Below are positions 18,632 through 28,236 of a DNA stretch of 64,000 nt, in pieces. Within the stretch, counting starts at the first letter, position 1; each line of letters opens with the position of its first letter. A program made the position numbers and the translations under genes. Location: contig CAVXWX010000003.1 of the NCBI GenBank assembly GCA_963765555.1, positions 620,001-684,000 on the forward strand. The letters run 5' to 3'. The stretch comes from JL08 sp963765555 (GTDB lineage Bacteria; Pseudomonadota; Alphaproteobacteria; Rhodobacterales; Rhodobacteraceae). A model generated the notes under the pieces. That model did not search any database, was not told the DNA's origin, and saw only the letters and a program-made list of their open reading frames with translations.

Positions 18632-20599
18632 ATGATTACAGAGCTTGGACATTTCGCCCTCATCCTGGCCTTTATGGTGGCCATTTTTCAGACCTTTGTG
18701 CCCATGGTGGGGGCCTATAAACGATGGCCGGGATGGATGGCTGCGGCAGAACCGGCTGCCACCGTGCAGTTCTGGCTGACAGGCTTTGCATTTGCGGCGC
18801 TGACATGGGCCTTTGTCACATCCGATTTTTCATTGCGTCTGGTGGTGCTGAACAGCCATTCGGCGAAACCGATGTTGTATAAAATCAGCGGAGTCTGGGG
18901 CAACCACGAAGGATCGATGCTGCTTTGGGTGTTGATCGTGACGCTGTTTGGCGCAATGGCCGCGTGGTTCGGCGGCAATCTGCCCCCCACGCTGAAAGCG
19001 CGCGTATTGTCGGTACAGGCCGCGATTGCGGTTGCGTTTTTCGCCTTTATCCTGTTCACCTCGAACCCGTTCTTGCGACTGGCCGTGCCGCCCTTTGACG
19101 GGCAGGATCTGAACCCGCTGTTGCAGGACCCCGGTTTGGCGTTCCATCCGCCGTTTCTGTATCTGGGCTATGTCGGCCTGAGCATGACGTTTTCCTTTGC
19201 TGTGGCCGCCCTGATCGAAGGGCGCGTGGATGCCGCGTGGGGCCGCTGGGTGCGCCCGTGGACATTGGCGGCATGGATATTCCTGACCATCGGCATCGCG
19301 CTCGGCTCTTGGTGGGCCTATTATGAACTGGGCTGGGGCGGGTTCTGGTTCTGGGATCCGGTCGAAAATGCCAGTTTCATGCCATGGCTTCTGGCCGCTG
19401 CGCTGTTGCATTCCGCCATCGTGGTCGAAAAACGCGAAAGCCTGAAAAGCTGGACCATTCTGCTGGCCATTCTGGCCTTCGGGTTTTCCCTGATCGGCAC
19501 CTTTATCGTACGCTCGGGGCTTCTGACATCGGTGCATGCTTTTGCCAATGATCCCGAACGCGGTGTGTTCATCCTGATGATCATGGCGTTTTTCATGGGC
19601 GGGGCGCTGGTGTTGTTTGCCGCGCGCGCCCGCGTGATGGAGGCCAAGGGAATCTTTGGCACCGTCAGCCGCGAAAGCGCGCTGATCGCCAACAACGTGT
19701 TGCTGGCCGTGTCCTGTTTCGTGGTGTTTGTCGGGACGATGTGGCCGCTGGTCGCTGAAATGTTCTTTGATCGCAAGCTGAGCGTCGGACCACCGTTTTT
19801 CAACATGGCCTTTACCCCGTTCATGGTGCTGCTGGGTGCGATCCTGCCCATCGGGGCAATGTTGCCGTGGAAGCGCGGCAGGCTTGGCCAGACATTCTGG
19901 AAACTGCGCTATGCGTTTGCACTGGCGCTTGCGCTGGGGGTACTGGCCTTTGCGATGCAGACGGGGCGCAGCGGCATGGGACCGATTGGCTTGTTTCTGG
20001 GCGCGTGGCTGGTGTTTGGTGCGACGGTTGATATCTGGTCGCGCACCGGTCGTGGCACCGGCAGGCTGGCCCGCCTGACACGTCTGCCCCGCGCGGATTG
20101 GGGCAAGGCCGTGGCCCACGCCGGATTGGGCGTGACCATGTTCGGCATTGCCGGTCTGATGGCATGGGAACAGGACGACATCCGCGTTGTGCAGGTGGGC
20201 ACCCCGTTCGAGGTGGGCGCCTATTCCATGACCTTGCAAGAGGTGAAGGAAGTTGAAGGGCCGAACTTCCTGTCAACGACGGGCATCATCTCGCTGTCGA
20301 AAAACGGCCAGGAAATCGCAACACTGCGTCCGGAAAAGCGGATTTATCCGGTGGCGCAGATGCCAACGACCGAAGCCGCGATTGATTACCGCATCCTGCG
20401 GGATGTCTATGTGGTGATCGGCGATCAGCAATCCAGCGGCGGCTGGACCATCCGCACCTATATCAAACCGCTGACCAACTGGATCTGGATGGGCTGCTTT
20501 TTGATGGCTTTGGGGGGCACGCTCAGCCTGTCTGACAGGCGGTTCCGTGTGGCCGCCGGTGCCGCGCGTAAAACACCACAAGGCGTGCCAGCGGAATGA
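18632..20599 (+). CDS. ccmF: Heme lyase subunit CcmF
   Basis: Large inner-membrane subunit of the system I cytochrome c heme lyase. I start at ATG 18632 (MITELGHFALILAFMVA), giving 655 residues; the open frame extends further upstream but over the holin gene and without membrane-protein character. Conserved: the heme-handling WWD-type block (GWGGFWFWDPVENASFMPWL), ISGVWGNHEGSMLLWV near residue 88, and LAFHPPFLYLGYVG. More than ten membrane helices. Its TGA overlaps the ccmH ATG (ATGA). Confidence 0.96.
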   Translation: MITELGHFALILAFMVAIFQTFVPMVGAYKRWPGWMAAAEPAATVQFWLTGFAFAALTWAFVTSDFSLRLVVLNSHSAKPMLYKISGVWGNHEGSMLLWVLIVTLFGAMAAWFGGNLPPTLKARVLSVQAAIAVAFFAFILFTSNPFLRLAVPPFDGQDLNPLLQDPGLAFHPPFLYLGYVGLSMTFSFAVAALIEGRVDAAWGRWVRPWTLAAWIFLTIGIALGSWWAYYELGWGGFWFWDPVENASFMPWLLAAALLHSAIVVEKRESLKSWTILLAILAFGFSLIGTFIVRSGLLTSVHAFANDPERGVFILMIMAFFMGGALVLFAARARVMEAKGIFGTVSRESALIANNVLLAVSCFVVFVGTMWPLVAEMFFDRKLSVGPPFFNMAFTPFMVLLGAILPIGAMLPWKRGRLGQTFWKLRYAFALALALGVLAFAMQTGRSGMGPIGLFLGAWLVFGATVDIWSRTGRGTGRLARLTRLPRADWGKAVAHAGLGVTMFGIAGLMAWEQDDIRVVQVGTPFEVGAYSMTLQEVKEVEGPNFLSTTGIISLSKNGQEIATLRPEKRIYPVAQMPTTEAAIDYRILRDVYVVIGDQQSSGGWTIRTYIKPLTNWIWMGCFLMALGGTLSLSDRRFRVAAGAARKTPQGVPAE

Positions 20600-21069
20600 G
20601 TGTTTTAAAACATGTAACCGTCGTGCTGATGCTGGTGATGATGGCTTGGACCACGCCAGCGGGCGCAGTGCAGCCCGATGAAATTCTGGATGATCCGGTG
20701 CTGGAGGAACGCGCGCGCGATCTGTCCAAGGGGCTGCGCTGTCTGGTCTGCCGCAACGAAAGCATTGATGAAAGCAACGCCGATCTGGCGCGTGATCTGC
20801 GCCTTTTGGTGCGCGAACGGTTGGTGGCCGGAGACAGCGATGACGAGGTGATCGCCTTTGTCGTGGACCGGTACGGCGAATACGTGCTGCTGCAACCCAC
20901 CATTGGCGGATCGAACTGGCTGTTATGGGCCGCAGGGCCGCTGATGCTGATCCTTGCCGGTGGCATAGGCGTGGTGTATCTGCGCGGCCGCGCCATCACC
21001 CCTCAAAACCAGGAGGCGGCGCTGAACGACGCCGAAAAGGCCCGTCTGAAGAAAATTCTGGAACAATGA
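20596..21069 (+). CDS. ccmH: Cytochrome c maturation thiol reductase CcmH (CcmL type)
   Basis: Keeps apocytochrome c cysteines reduced and binds CcmF. A 157-residue protein with a signal peptide (MSVLKHVTVVLMLVMMAWTTPAGA), the redox motif LRCLVCRNESIDESNADLA (CXXC, residues about 49-52), and a C-terminal membrane helix (WLLWAAGPLMLILAGGIG). It overlaps ccmF by four bases. This is the short form; a CcmI-like TPR gene is not next door. Confidence 0.95.
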   Translation: MSVLKHVTVVLMLVMMAWTTPAGAVQPDEILDDPVLEERARDLSKGLRCLVCRNESIDESNADLARDLRLLVRERLVAGDSDDEVIAFVVDRYGEYVLLQPTIGGSNWLLWAAGPLMLILAGGIGVVYLRGRAITPQNQEAALNDAEKARLKKILEQ

Positions 21070-21140
21070 CGTCCGGTTTCGCTTTTCAGCTGTAACGCCC
21101 GCCGATACCGTGCGCCAAATTGCAACATGGCGAGGCACAG

Positions 21141-21917
21141 ATGGATTATCAGACGATCACCCTAGAGATTGAGAACGACGTGGCGGTTGTCGCGCTGAAC
21201 CGTCCGGACGTGATGAATGCGCTGAACACGCAGATGCGCGCCGAAATTACCCATGCTGTTCAATCGGCGGGCACGCAGGCCCGTGTTGTCGTGCTGACGG
21301 GGGCAGGGCGCGCGTTTTGTTCCGGTCAGGATCTGGGCGACCGCGCCAGCGCCGCCAATCTGGATCTGGAACGCACATTGCGGGACGAATACGTGCCAAT
21401 GCTGCGCGCAATCTATGATTGCCCGGTGCCGACAATCACCGCCGTGAACGGCCCCGCAGCGGGGGCAGGGGCCAACCTTGCGCTGGCCGCCGATGTGGTG
21501 ATCGCAACCGAAAGTGCCTATTTCCTGCAGGCCTTTACCCGCATCGGCCTGATCCCCGATGCCGGTGGCACCTATTTCCTGCCCCGCCAGATGGGCATGG
21601 CCAAAGCGATGGGGGCGGCACTGTTTGCCGACAAGATCACGGCCAAGCAGGCCGATGACTGGGGCATGATCTGGGAAGCTGTGGCCGATGACGGGTTCGC
21701 CGATCACTGGCGCGCCCGTGCGGCGCATCTGGCGAAAGGACCAACCGCTGCCTACAAAGGCGTCAAGGACACGATCCGCGGCAGCTTTGACAACACACTG
21801 GATGATCAGCTGCTGCTTGAAGCCCGCGTTCAGGGGGCCTGTGGCAAGACCCGCGATTTCAAGGAAGGCGTTGTGGCCTTTATGGAAAAACGGCCCGCGC
21901 AGTACGAGGGCCGTTGA
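21141..21917 (+). CDS. Enoyl-CoA hydratase/isomerase family protein, PaaG-like
   Basis: A 258-residue crotonase-fold enzyme. Seen: VVVLTGAGRAFCSGQDLGDR (oxyanion loop and CoA region), ITAVNGPAAGAGANLALAAD (second oxyanion loop), and FTRIGLIPDAGGTYFLPR with an Asp where PaaG has its catalytic residue. By overall pattern it resembles PaaG, the ring 1,2-epoxyphenylacetyl-CoA isomerase of phenylacetate breakdown. No other paa genes are in the window, so a general fatty-acid role is also possible. The start at 21141 (MDYQTITLEIEND) is chosen over an upstream TTG. Confidence 0.88.
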   Translation: MDYQTITLEIENDVAVVALNRPDVMNALNTQMRAEITHAVQSAGTQARVVVLTGAGRAFCSGQDLGDRASAANLDLERTLRDEYVPMLRAIYDCPVPTITAVNGPAAGAGANLALAADVVIATESAYFLQAFTRIGLIPDAGGTYFLPRQMGMAKAMGAALFADKITAKQADDWGMIWEAVADDGFADHWRARAAHLAKGPTAAYKGVKDTIRGSFDNTLDDQLLLEARVQGACGKTRDFKEGVVAFMEKRPAQYEGR

Positions 21918-21955
21918 TCTGTCTTTTAAACGCCTGAACGGTCAGGCAGGCTGCC

Positions 21956-22873
21956 CTAGGCCGCGACCAGTGGCGAAGCGATGATCACGTCACCGGGCGT
22001 CAGGCTGCCTGCCGCGCCCAGCACGATGGCCAGTATTTCGCCATCGGCCAGCACCAGTGCATCATCGCCTTCGTCCTGAATGGTGATCACCGGATCGGCA
22101 TCCGGATCATCGGGCAGGATCAGGATCTGGTCGGACGATCCGTTGTAATCCGTGATTGTCGCGCCGCCTTCGGCCGCCTGTTCCAGCAACAGCATGAAAT
22201 TATCCGCCGCGCCGCCACCGGTGCCGGCGTCACCTGCACCCAGTATCAATGTGTCCTGACCAAACCCGCCGTCCAGAATATCGGGATCGCCATCGTCAAC
22301 CGGCATCAATGCCTCATCGGCCTCCAGACCCAGCACATCAGCAAGATCGGCACCGTCCCGAAGCTGGACCAGTTGATCTTCGTCCAGATCGCCCAAGGCC
22401 AGACTGCCCCCGATCAGGATATCATCATCATTGTTGCCGGTCAGTGTATCGGCACCTTCACCGCCAATCACGATATCGTCGCCAGCGCCGCCAGCCAGCT
22501 GATCATCTCCATCATCACCCGCAACCAGATCATCGCCCTTTTCGCCAAAAATGATATCGTTGCCACGCCCGCCCGACAGCAGATCATCGCCGTCGCCACC
22601 GCGCAGGGTATCCGGCCCGTTTCCGCCAAGCGCCACGTCATCACCATCCCCCGCGCGCAGCGTGTCGGCCCCTGTGCCGCCATCCAGCAGATCATTGCCA
22701 GCCGCCGCCTGAATAAGATCATTGCCCGCGCCGGTCCGCAGTACATCGTCGGCCTCGGTGCCAAAGCTATCATCGTCGCCATCGTTTTCGTCATCATCGT
22801 CGATGGCATCGGCAATTTCGACAGCGGCCCAACCCCACAGGATTGCGCTGATAAAAAAGATGGTCGTTAACAT
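21956..22873 (-). CDS. RTX-repeat calcium-binding protein with an N-terminal membrane helix
   Basis: A 305-residue acidic protein. The start at 22873 (MLTTIFFISAILWGWAAV) follows a GGGGGA site and gives one hydrophobic helix, then a run of Asp/Glu (AIDDDDENDGDDD). From about residue 42 to 155 there are about ten nonapeptide repeats of the GGxGxDxL type (GNDLLDGGTGADTL), which form Ca-binding parallel beta rolls. The C-terminal part (VITIQDEGDDALVLADGE) resembles the end of other RTX proteins. An N-terminal hydrophobic segment is unusual for a type I secretion substrate. No secretion genes are adjacent. Confidence 0.85.
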   Translation of the reverse strand: MLTTIFFISAILWGWAAVEIADAIDDDDENDGDDDSFGTEADDVLRTGAGNDLIQAAAGNDLLDGGTGADTLRAGDGDDVALGGNGPDTLRGGDGDDLLSGGRGNDIIFGEKGDDLVAGDDGDDQLAGGAGDDIVIGGEGADTLTGNNDDDILIGGSLALGDLDEDQLVQLRDGADLADVLGLEADEALMPVDDGDPDILDGGFGQDTLILGAGDAGTGGGAADNFMLLLEQAAEGGATITDYNGSSDQILILPDDPDADPVITIQDEGDDALVLADGEILAIVLGAAGSLTPGDVIIASPLVAA

Positions 22874-23138
22874 GTTTGTATCCCCCCACGGAATATAGAT
22901 CGCGCTGCACGCAACGCACACAAGTGGAAGGAAATAAGATGTGTCAGTGCACCTCAGGTGCCTATGTCGCAGGACTGTCCTGCTGTTGCTGGGCCCAAAA
23001 CAACCGGACCAGCATGATACCCCTTACCCCGCGCACTCGCGCTGATACTGTGTTAGGTTCTGGTTGGCCTACCTGTCAAGAAAATCACGCGACTGTTTCG
23101 TATCCGTCGCCAATGCGCCTGCGCTATAGCGGATTAAC

Positions 23139-23173
23139 AAAAAAAGCGCCTTTGTTTCAAAGAACAAAGGCGC
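23139..23173 (-). terminator. Intrinsic terminator after gltA
   Basis: An 11-bp perfect stem, 23146-23156 with 23163-23173, loop TCAAAG, followed on the minus strand by seven T residues (23145-23139). It lies 33 bases past the gltA stop. Confidence 0.9.
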
Positions 23174-23206
23174 CTTATGGTTGTGCGACAAAATCGCCCG
23201 AAGCGG

Positions 23207-24502
23207 TTAGCGGTTTTCGATATCCACGTAATCGCGCAGGGTTTCGCCCAGATACAACTGGCGCGGGCGGCCGATCTTGTTTTGCGGATCGGCGATCATT
23301 TCCTTCCACTGCGATACCCAGCCCACCGTGCGCGACAGCGCGAAAATCGGCGTGAACATCGACGTCGGGAACCCGATCGCTTCCAGAATGATGCCGGAAT
23401 AGAAATCGACATTCGGGAACAGCTTTTTCTCGACGAAATAGGGGTCGGCCAAGGCCGCCGCTTCCAGTTCCTTGGCCACTTGCAGCGTCGGGTTGTTTTC
23501 AACGCCCAGCAGTTCCAGAACCTCGTCAGCGGACTGTTTCAGCACCTTGGCGCGCGGATCGGTGTTTTTGTAAACGCGGTGGCCAAAGCCCATCAGGCGG
23601 AACGGATCGTTTTTGTCCTTGGCGCGCGCGATGAATTCGGGGATGCGGTCCGGCGTGCCGATTTCCTGCAACATTTCCAGACAGGCCTGATTGGCGCCAC
23701 CATGGGCTGGCCCCCAAAGACAGGCAATACCGGCCGCGATACAGGCAAACGGGTTCGCCCCCGAAGACGACGCCAGCCGCACCGTCGATGTGGATGCGTT
23801 TTGTTCGTGATCCGCATGCAGGGTAAAAATCCGGTCCATTGCGCGGGCGATGATCGGATCGACCACATATTCTTCGGCAGGGACCGAAAAACACATGTGC
23901 AGGAAATTGGCCGCGTAATCCAGATCGTTGCGCGGATAGACGAACGGTTGCCCGATCGAATATTTATAGGCCATCGCGGCAATCGTCGGCACCTTGGCAA
24001 TCAGGCGCATGGCGGCGACTTCGCGCTGCCATTCGTCATTCACATCGGTGCTGTCGTGATAGAAGGCAGACATCGCGCCCACAACACCCACCATGGTCGC
24101 CATCGGGTGCGCATCGCGGCGGAACCCGCGAAAGAAATTGTGCATCTGTTCATGCACCATCGTGTGACGCGTGATGCGGTTTTCGAAATCTTCCAGTTCA
24201 GCAGCGCTCGGCAATTCGCCGTTCATCAGCAGGTAGCACACTTCCAGATAATGCGATTTTTCGGCCAGCTGGTCGATCGGATAGCCCCGGTGCAGCAATT
24301 CACCCTTGCCGCCGTCGATAAAGGTGATCGTGCTGTCGCAGCTCGCGGTCGACGTGAACCCGGGGTCGTAGGTGAACACGCCGGCCTGCGCATAAAGCTT
24401 GCGGATGTCGACGACATCGGGGCCAGCCGTGGGCGAAAAGATCGGCAGCTCATAGTCTGTGCCATCAATGGTCAGGGTCGCGGATTTTGCTTTTTCTGTC
24501 AT
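23207..24502 (-). CDS. gltA: Citrate synthase
   Basis: Condenses acetyl-CoA and oxaloacetate, the first step of the TCA cycle. The 431-residue, intact frame is the type II hexameric form (MTEKAKSATLTIDGTDYELP). Catalytic His residues are in LHADHEQNAS and GFGHRVYKNTDPRAK, and the catalytic Asp in NVDFYSGIILEA. A strong terminator follows. The gene lies about 130 bases downstream of gltX on the same strand. This gltX/gltA order belongs to the conserved block that continues with comEC, lexA and trp genes. Confidence 0.97.
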   Translation of the reverse strand: MTEKAKSATLTIDGTDYELPIFSPTAGPDVVDIRKLYAQAGVFTYDPGFTSTASCDSTITFIDGGKGELLHRGYPIDQLAEKSHYLEVCYLLMNGELPSAAELEDFENRITRHTMVHEQMHNFFRGFRRDAHPMATMVGVVGAMSAFYHDSTDVNDEWQREVAAMRLIAKVPTIAAMAYKYSIGQPFVYPRNDLDYAANFLHMCFSVPAEEYVVDPIIARAMDRIFTLHADHEQNASTSTVRLASSSGANPFACIAAGIACLWGPAHGGANQACLEMLQEIGTPDRIPEFIARAKDKNDPFRLMGFGHRVYKNTDPRAKVLKQSADEVLELLGVENNPTLQVAKELEAAALADPYFVEKKLFPNVDFYSGIILEAIGFPTSMFTPIFALSRTVGWVSQWKEMIADPQNKIGRPRQLYLGETLRDYVDIENR

Positions 24503-24630
24503 GGTCGTCCCTTTTTATCAGCCGGGCAACATGCGGACCATGCCGTCCCGGCGCGTTCCGTCCATTGATGGCGGAACCGGTTGAATATCAGCGATCTTGC
24601 CACGCATAGTTCAACAGCGTGTGACCGTCT

Positions 24631-26034
24631 TTATACCTGCGATGCGTCGGCCAGTCGGGCCACGGTTTCATCCCGTCCCAGCACCAGCATCATGTCGAAT
24701 ACCGAAGGGGTCATTGTCCGTCCGGCAAGCGCTGCGCGCAACGGGCCAGCCAGTTTTCCGAACTTGGTCCCCTTGCCTTCGGCAAAGCGGGACATGACCT
24801 CCTCCAGATCGTCTCGCGTCCAGCTAGCATTTTGCAAGTGCGGCGTCAATTCTTTCAGTATACCACGGGATACCGTATCAAGCTGGGCAGCGGCTTTTTC
24901 ATCCGGTACAATCGGACGCGAAGCCAGAATAAACTCAGCCTTATCAAGCAATTCAGGGAAAGTGCGCGCCCGCTCCTTGAGGCAATACATCGCACGTCCC
25001 AAACCATCGTTTTGTTCGTCTGTCAGGGGGTCAGCACCGGTCACGGCTAGGAATTCCGCGATTTCACGCTGCAGCGCAGCATCATCGGATGCCGCGATGT
25101 GCTGCCCGCTCAGGTTCTCCAGTTTCTTGGTGTCAAAACGGGCCGGGCTTTTGCCGATGCCGTCCAGATCGAACCATTCAAGCGCCTGTGCATCGCTAAA
25201 GAATTCATCATTACCGTGGCTCCACCCCAAGCGGGCCAGATAGTTGCGCATGCCTGCAGCAGAATACCCCATAATCTGGTATTCCTGTGCCCCCAAAGCG
25301 CCGTGGCGTTTGCTCAGCTTCTTGCCGTCGGGTCCGTGGATCAGCGGAATATGCGCCCAGACCGGCACATCCCACCCCATCGCGTCATAAATCATCATCT
25401 GGCGTGCCGCGTTGTTCAGATGGTCATCACCGCGGATCACATGGGTAACCCCCATATCGTGATCATCCACCACCACGGCCAGCATGTAGACCGGCGTGCC
25501 GTCACTGCGCAGCAAAACCATATCATCCAACTGGTCATTGCCGATGTTCACATCGCCCTGCACCGTGTCGCGGATCACGGTCACGCCATCGGTCGGGGCC
25601 TTGATGCGGATCACATAAGGCGCGTCAGGGTGGCTGGCCGGATCGGCATCACGCCACGGGCTGCGAAACAGCGTGGACTGGCCACTGGCGCGCGCCGTTT
25701 CGCGGAACGCCTCGATCTCGTCCTGTGTGGCGAAACATTTGTACGCCTTGCCCTTGGCCAACAACTCATGGGCCACCTCGGCATGGCGCGCCGCGCCTTC
25801 GAACTGGCTGATCACCTCGCCGTCATGGTCCAGCCCCAGCCAGTTCAACCCCTGCAAAATCGCAGCGGTTGCTTCGGGCGTGGAACGGGCGCGATCGGTG
25901 TCTTCGATCCGCAACAGGAACTTGCCACCGCGTCCGCGTGCATAAAGCCAGTTGAACAGCGCCGTGCGCGCCCCGCCGATATGCAAAAAACCCGTGGGCG
26001 AGGGGGCAAAACGGGTGACGACGTGCTGGGACAT
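24631..26034 (-). CDS. gltX: Glutamate-tRNA ligase
   Basis: Charges tRNA-Glu with glutamate. 467 residues, intact. The class I signature is at residues 9-20 (FAPSPTGFLHIGGA, the HIGH-type motif) and the KMSKS-type loop reads GKKLSKRHGALG near residue 241. The discriminating GDDHLNNAARQMMIYDAMGW lies between them. Many Rhodobacterales carry two gltX genes; only one is visible here. It is divergent from comEC with 81 bases between them. Confidence 0.96.
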   Translation of the reverse strand: MSQHVVTRFAPSPTGFLHIGGARTALFNWLYARGRGGKFLLRIEDTDRARSTPEATAAILQGLNWLGLDHDGEVISQFEGAARHAEVAHELLAKGKAYKCFATQDEIEAFRETARASGQSTLFRSPWRDADPASHPDAPYVIRIKAPTDGVTVIRDTVQGDVNIGNDQLDDMVLLRSDGTPVYMLAVVVDDHDMGVTHVIRGDDHLNNAARQMMIYDAMGWDVPVWAHIPLIHGPDGKKLSKRHGALGAQEYQIMGYSAAGMRNYLARLGWSHGNDEFFSDAQALEWFDLDGIGKSPARFDTKKLENLSGQHIAASDDAALQREIAEFLAVTGADPLTDEQNDGLGRAMYCLKERARTFPELLDKAEFILASRPIVPDEKAAAQLDTVSRGILKELTPHLQNASWTRDDLEEVMSRFAEGKGTKFGKLAGPLRAALAGRTMTPSVFDMMLVLGRDETVARLADASQV

Positions 26035-26115
26035 TGCGGGCCTTTACCTTTCCGTAACCAAGCCGGGCATAGCGTGGCTCGAACTGTCTAACCATAGGGG
26101 CAAACGGGGGCAAGC

Positions 26116-28200
26116 ATGCGCAGCACCGCCTTGCGCGATCACTTCGGGGCAATTGTTCTGCACCAGCGGGGGTTTCTGTTCCCGTGGGTGCCGGTCTGTC
26201 TGGGGTTCGGGATCGCGATTTACTTTGCTCTGCGCTTTGAACCGCCGCACTGGATCTATGTGCCGTGTGCCGGGCTTTCACTGGCGGGCGCGGTGGCGGC
26301 GCGGCGCTGTGGTGCGGTGACCGGCCCGCTGCTTTGGGCACTGGCGCTGGTCACGGCGGGGTTTGTCATTGCGGGTGTGCGGGCGCATCAGGTGGGCGAA
26401 CCGGTGCTGGGCTGGCGTTATTACGGCCCTGTGGAAGGGCGCATTGTCGGCATTGACCGATCAGCCTCGGACGCGGTGCGCCTGACGCTGGATCGCGTGG
26501 TCATGGGGCGCATATCGCCGCCGCGTACGCCCACACGCGTGCGCATTTCCCTGCATGGGGACGGGGCAGGGGCCACGCCGGTGCCGGGATTGCGGATCAT
26601 GACAACGGGGCATCTGTCGCCGCCATCCGGCCCTGTTGAACCCGGCGGCTTTGATTTTCAGCGTCACGCGTGGTTCCAGCGGTTGGGCGCGGTGGGTTAT
26701 ACCCGCGTGCCCGTTGTTGCACTGGACGCGCCACAGGCGTGGGGCAGCGGATTGGGCGTGTTTTCGATCCGCATGGCGGCCTCGGCGCGCGTGCAGCAGG
26801 TGTTGGCGGGTGATATCGGCGGGTTTGCCGCCGCCGTCACCACCGGGGATCGCAGCGCAATGTCGCAGGACGCGCTTAAGGCCCTGCGCGCCAGCAATCT
26901 GGCGCATTTGCTGGCGATTTCCGGCCTGCATATGGGATTGCTGGCAGGGTTTGTCTTTGCGGCTATACGGGTTGGCATCGCGCTGGTCCCGTTTGTCGCC
27001 CTGCGGGTGCCGTCCAAAAAGGTGGCGGCGGGGTGTGCCCTGTGCGCCGCTGCGATCTATCTGGCGCTGTCGGGCGGCAATGTGGCCACCGAACGCGCGT
27101 TTATCATGGTGGCGGTGGCACTGTGTGCCGTGATGGTGGACCGGCGCGCCATATCCCTGCGCGCCGTGGCCGTGGCCGCCATTCTGGTCCTGTGCCTGCG
27201 CCCCGAAGCGTTGCTTGGCCCCGGTTTCCAGATGTCGTTTGCCGCCACAACCGCGCTGGTCGCGGTGTTTGGCACCTTGCGCGACCGCCAGATCACATTG
27301 GGGCCGACATGGGCGCGCCCCGTTGTGGCCGTGATCATTTCCTCGGCTGTGGCGGGGGCGGCCACCGCGCCTATCGGGGCCGCGCATTTCAACACGGTGT
27401 CGCATTTCGGGCTGATCGCGAACCTGCTGTCGGTGCCATTGATGGGCATATTGGTGATCCCTGCCGCGGTGCTGGCGGCGTGCCTTGCGCCCTTCGGGGC
27501 CGAGGCACTGGGCCTCTGGGCCATGGGGGTGGGCCTGCAATGGATACTGGGCGTGGCGCATTGGGTTGCGGGGCTGGACAACGCCCAAGGGTTTGTGCCG
27601 GGGCCGGGGCCGGCGGTTTTGCCCCTGATCGCATTGGGCGGGTTGTTCGTGATCCTGTGGCAGGGGCGGTTGCGCTGGGGCGGGATCGCGCCGGTTGCGC
27701 TGGCCCTTGTCCTGTGGGCGCAGGTGGACCGCCCACAGGGCCTGATCGCGGATACCGGCGCGCTGGTCGGGGTGATGACGGATCAGGGCCGCGCGCTCAG
27801 CAAGCCGCGCGGTGCGGGATTCATCGCGCTGAACTGGCTGGAAAACGACGGGGACGGGGCGGATCAGGAACAGGCCGCTGGCCGCTGGGATGGCCCGCCC
27901 GACCGTATCCGCCACACAAAGGTGGGCGGCGTATCGCTGACCCATCTGATCGGAAAAAAGGCCGCCGCGCAGGCCGACTGTGTGAAAGGCGCGATATTGG
28001 TGTTCAGCGTACCGGTCGAGCCGGTGACGGGGTGCGAGATTTTTGATCCGGTGCGCCTGCGCGACACCGGCAGCGTCGCGCTTTATGCTGACAAGGGGCA
28101 GGTGCGGTTCATCACCGCCAAAGACATCACCGGTGCGCGGTTGTGGAACCGGACGGATCGTGCGCGCCCGTTTTCAAAGAAAAAGCCGCCCCGCGACTGA
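26116..28200 (+). CDS. comEC: ComEC/Rec2 family DNA uptake channel
   Basis: Inner-membrane channel family for transformation DNA uptake. 694 residues, many membrane helices. The N-terminal domain (residues about 20-215) carries the DUF4131-like segment. The competence domain follows from about 250, including the conserved LLAISGLHMGLLAGFVF. The C-terminal part is short and lacks a recognisable metallo-beta-lactamase HXHXDH motif, as in many alphaproteobacterial forms. It converges with lexA, and the lexA terminator overlaps its last codons. Confidence 0.92.
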   Translation: MRSTALRDHFGAIVLHQRGFLFPWVPVCLGFGIAIYFALRFEPPHWIYVPCAGLSLAGAVAARRCGAVTGPLLWALALVTAGFVIAGVRAHQVGEPVLGWRYYGPVEGRIVGIDRSASDAVRLTLDRVVMGRISPPRTPTRVRISLHGDGAGATPVPGLRIMTTGHLSPPSGPVEPGGFDFQRHAWFQRLGAVGYTRVPVVALDAPQAWGSGLGVFSIRMAASARVQQVLAGDIGGFAAAVTTGDRSAMSQDALKALRASNLAHLLAISGLHMGLLAGFVFAAIRVGIALVPFVALRVPSKKVAAGCALCAAAIYLALSGGNVATERAFIMVAVALCAVMVDRRAISLRAVAVAAILVLCLRPEALLGPGFQMSFAATTALVAVFGTLRDRQITLGPTWARPVVAVIISSAVAGAATAPIGAAHFNTVSHFGLIANLLSVPLMGILVIPAAVLAACLAPFGAEALGLWAMGVGLQWILGVAHWVAGLDNAQGFVPGPGPAVLPLIALGGLFVILWQGRLRWGGIAPVALALVLWAQVDRPQGLIADTGALVGVMTDQGRALSKPRGAGFIALNWLENDGDGADQEQAAGRWDGPPDRIRHTKVGGVSLTHLIGKKAAAQADCVKGAILVFSVPVEPVTGCEIFDPVRLRDTGSVALYADKGQVRFITAKDITGARLWNRTDRARPFSKKKPPRD

Positions 28201-28213
28201 TGCGCGGGACGGC
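28176..28213 (-). terminator. Intrinsic terminator for lexA, overlapping the comEC 3' end
   Basis: Stem 28185-28195 pairs with 28203-28213 (one G-T pair), followed on the minus strand by TTTTTCTTT. The plus strand lacks a T-run, so it acts on the lexA side. Confidence 0.8.
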
Positions 28214-28236
28214 CCGATTTCCACAGTCCGGCGCGA

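Noticed and set aside
21920..21955. Short hairpin GCCTGA-ACGG-TCAGGC between convergent genes
   Set aside because: Six-base stem with no T-run; too weak to call a terminator.
22939..23100. Cys-rich plus-strand frame between the RTX gene and gltA
   Set aside because: No ribosome site, no signal peptide and odd composition. It overlaps the promoter region of the RTX gene.
26461..27945. 494-codon open frame on the minus strand
   Set aside because: It is antisense to comEC. The translation is Arg/His/Gln-rich with no family pattern, a product of GC-rich codon bias. The same applies to long antisense frames over ccmF (18830-20239), gltA (23177-24568), the oxidoreductase (12056-13420), nrdJ (37630-38961, 38992-40299) and purL (4581-5555).
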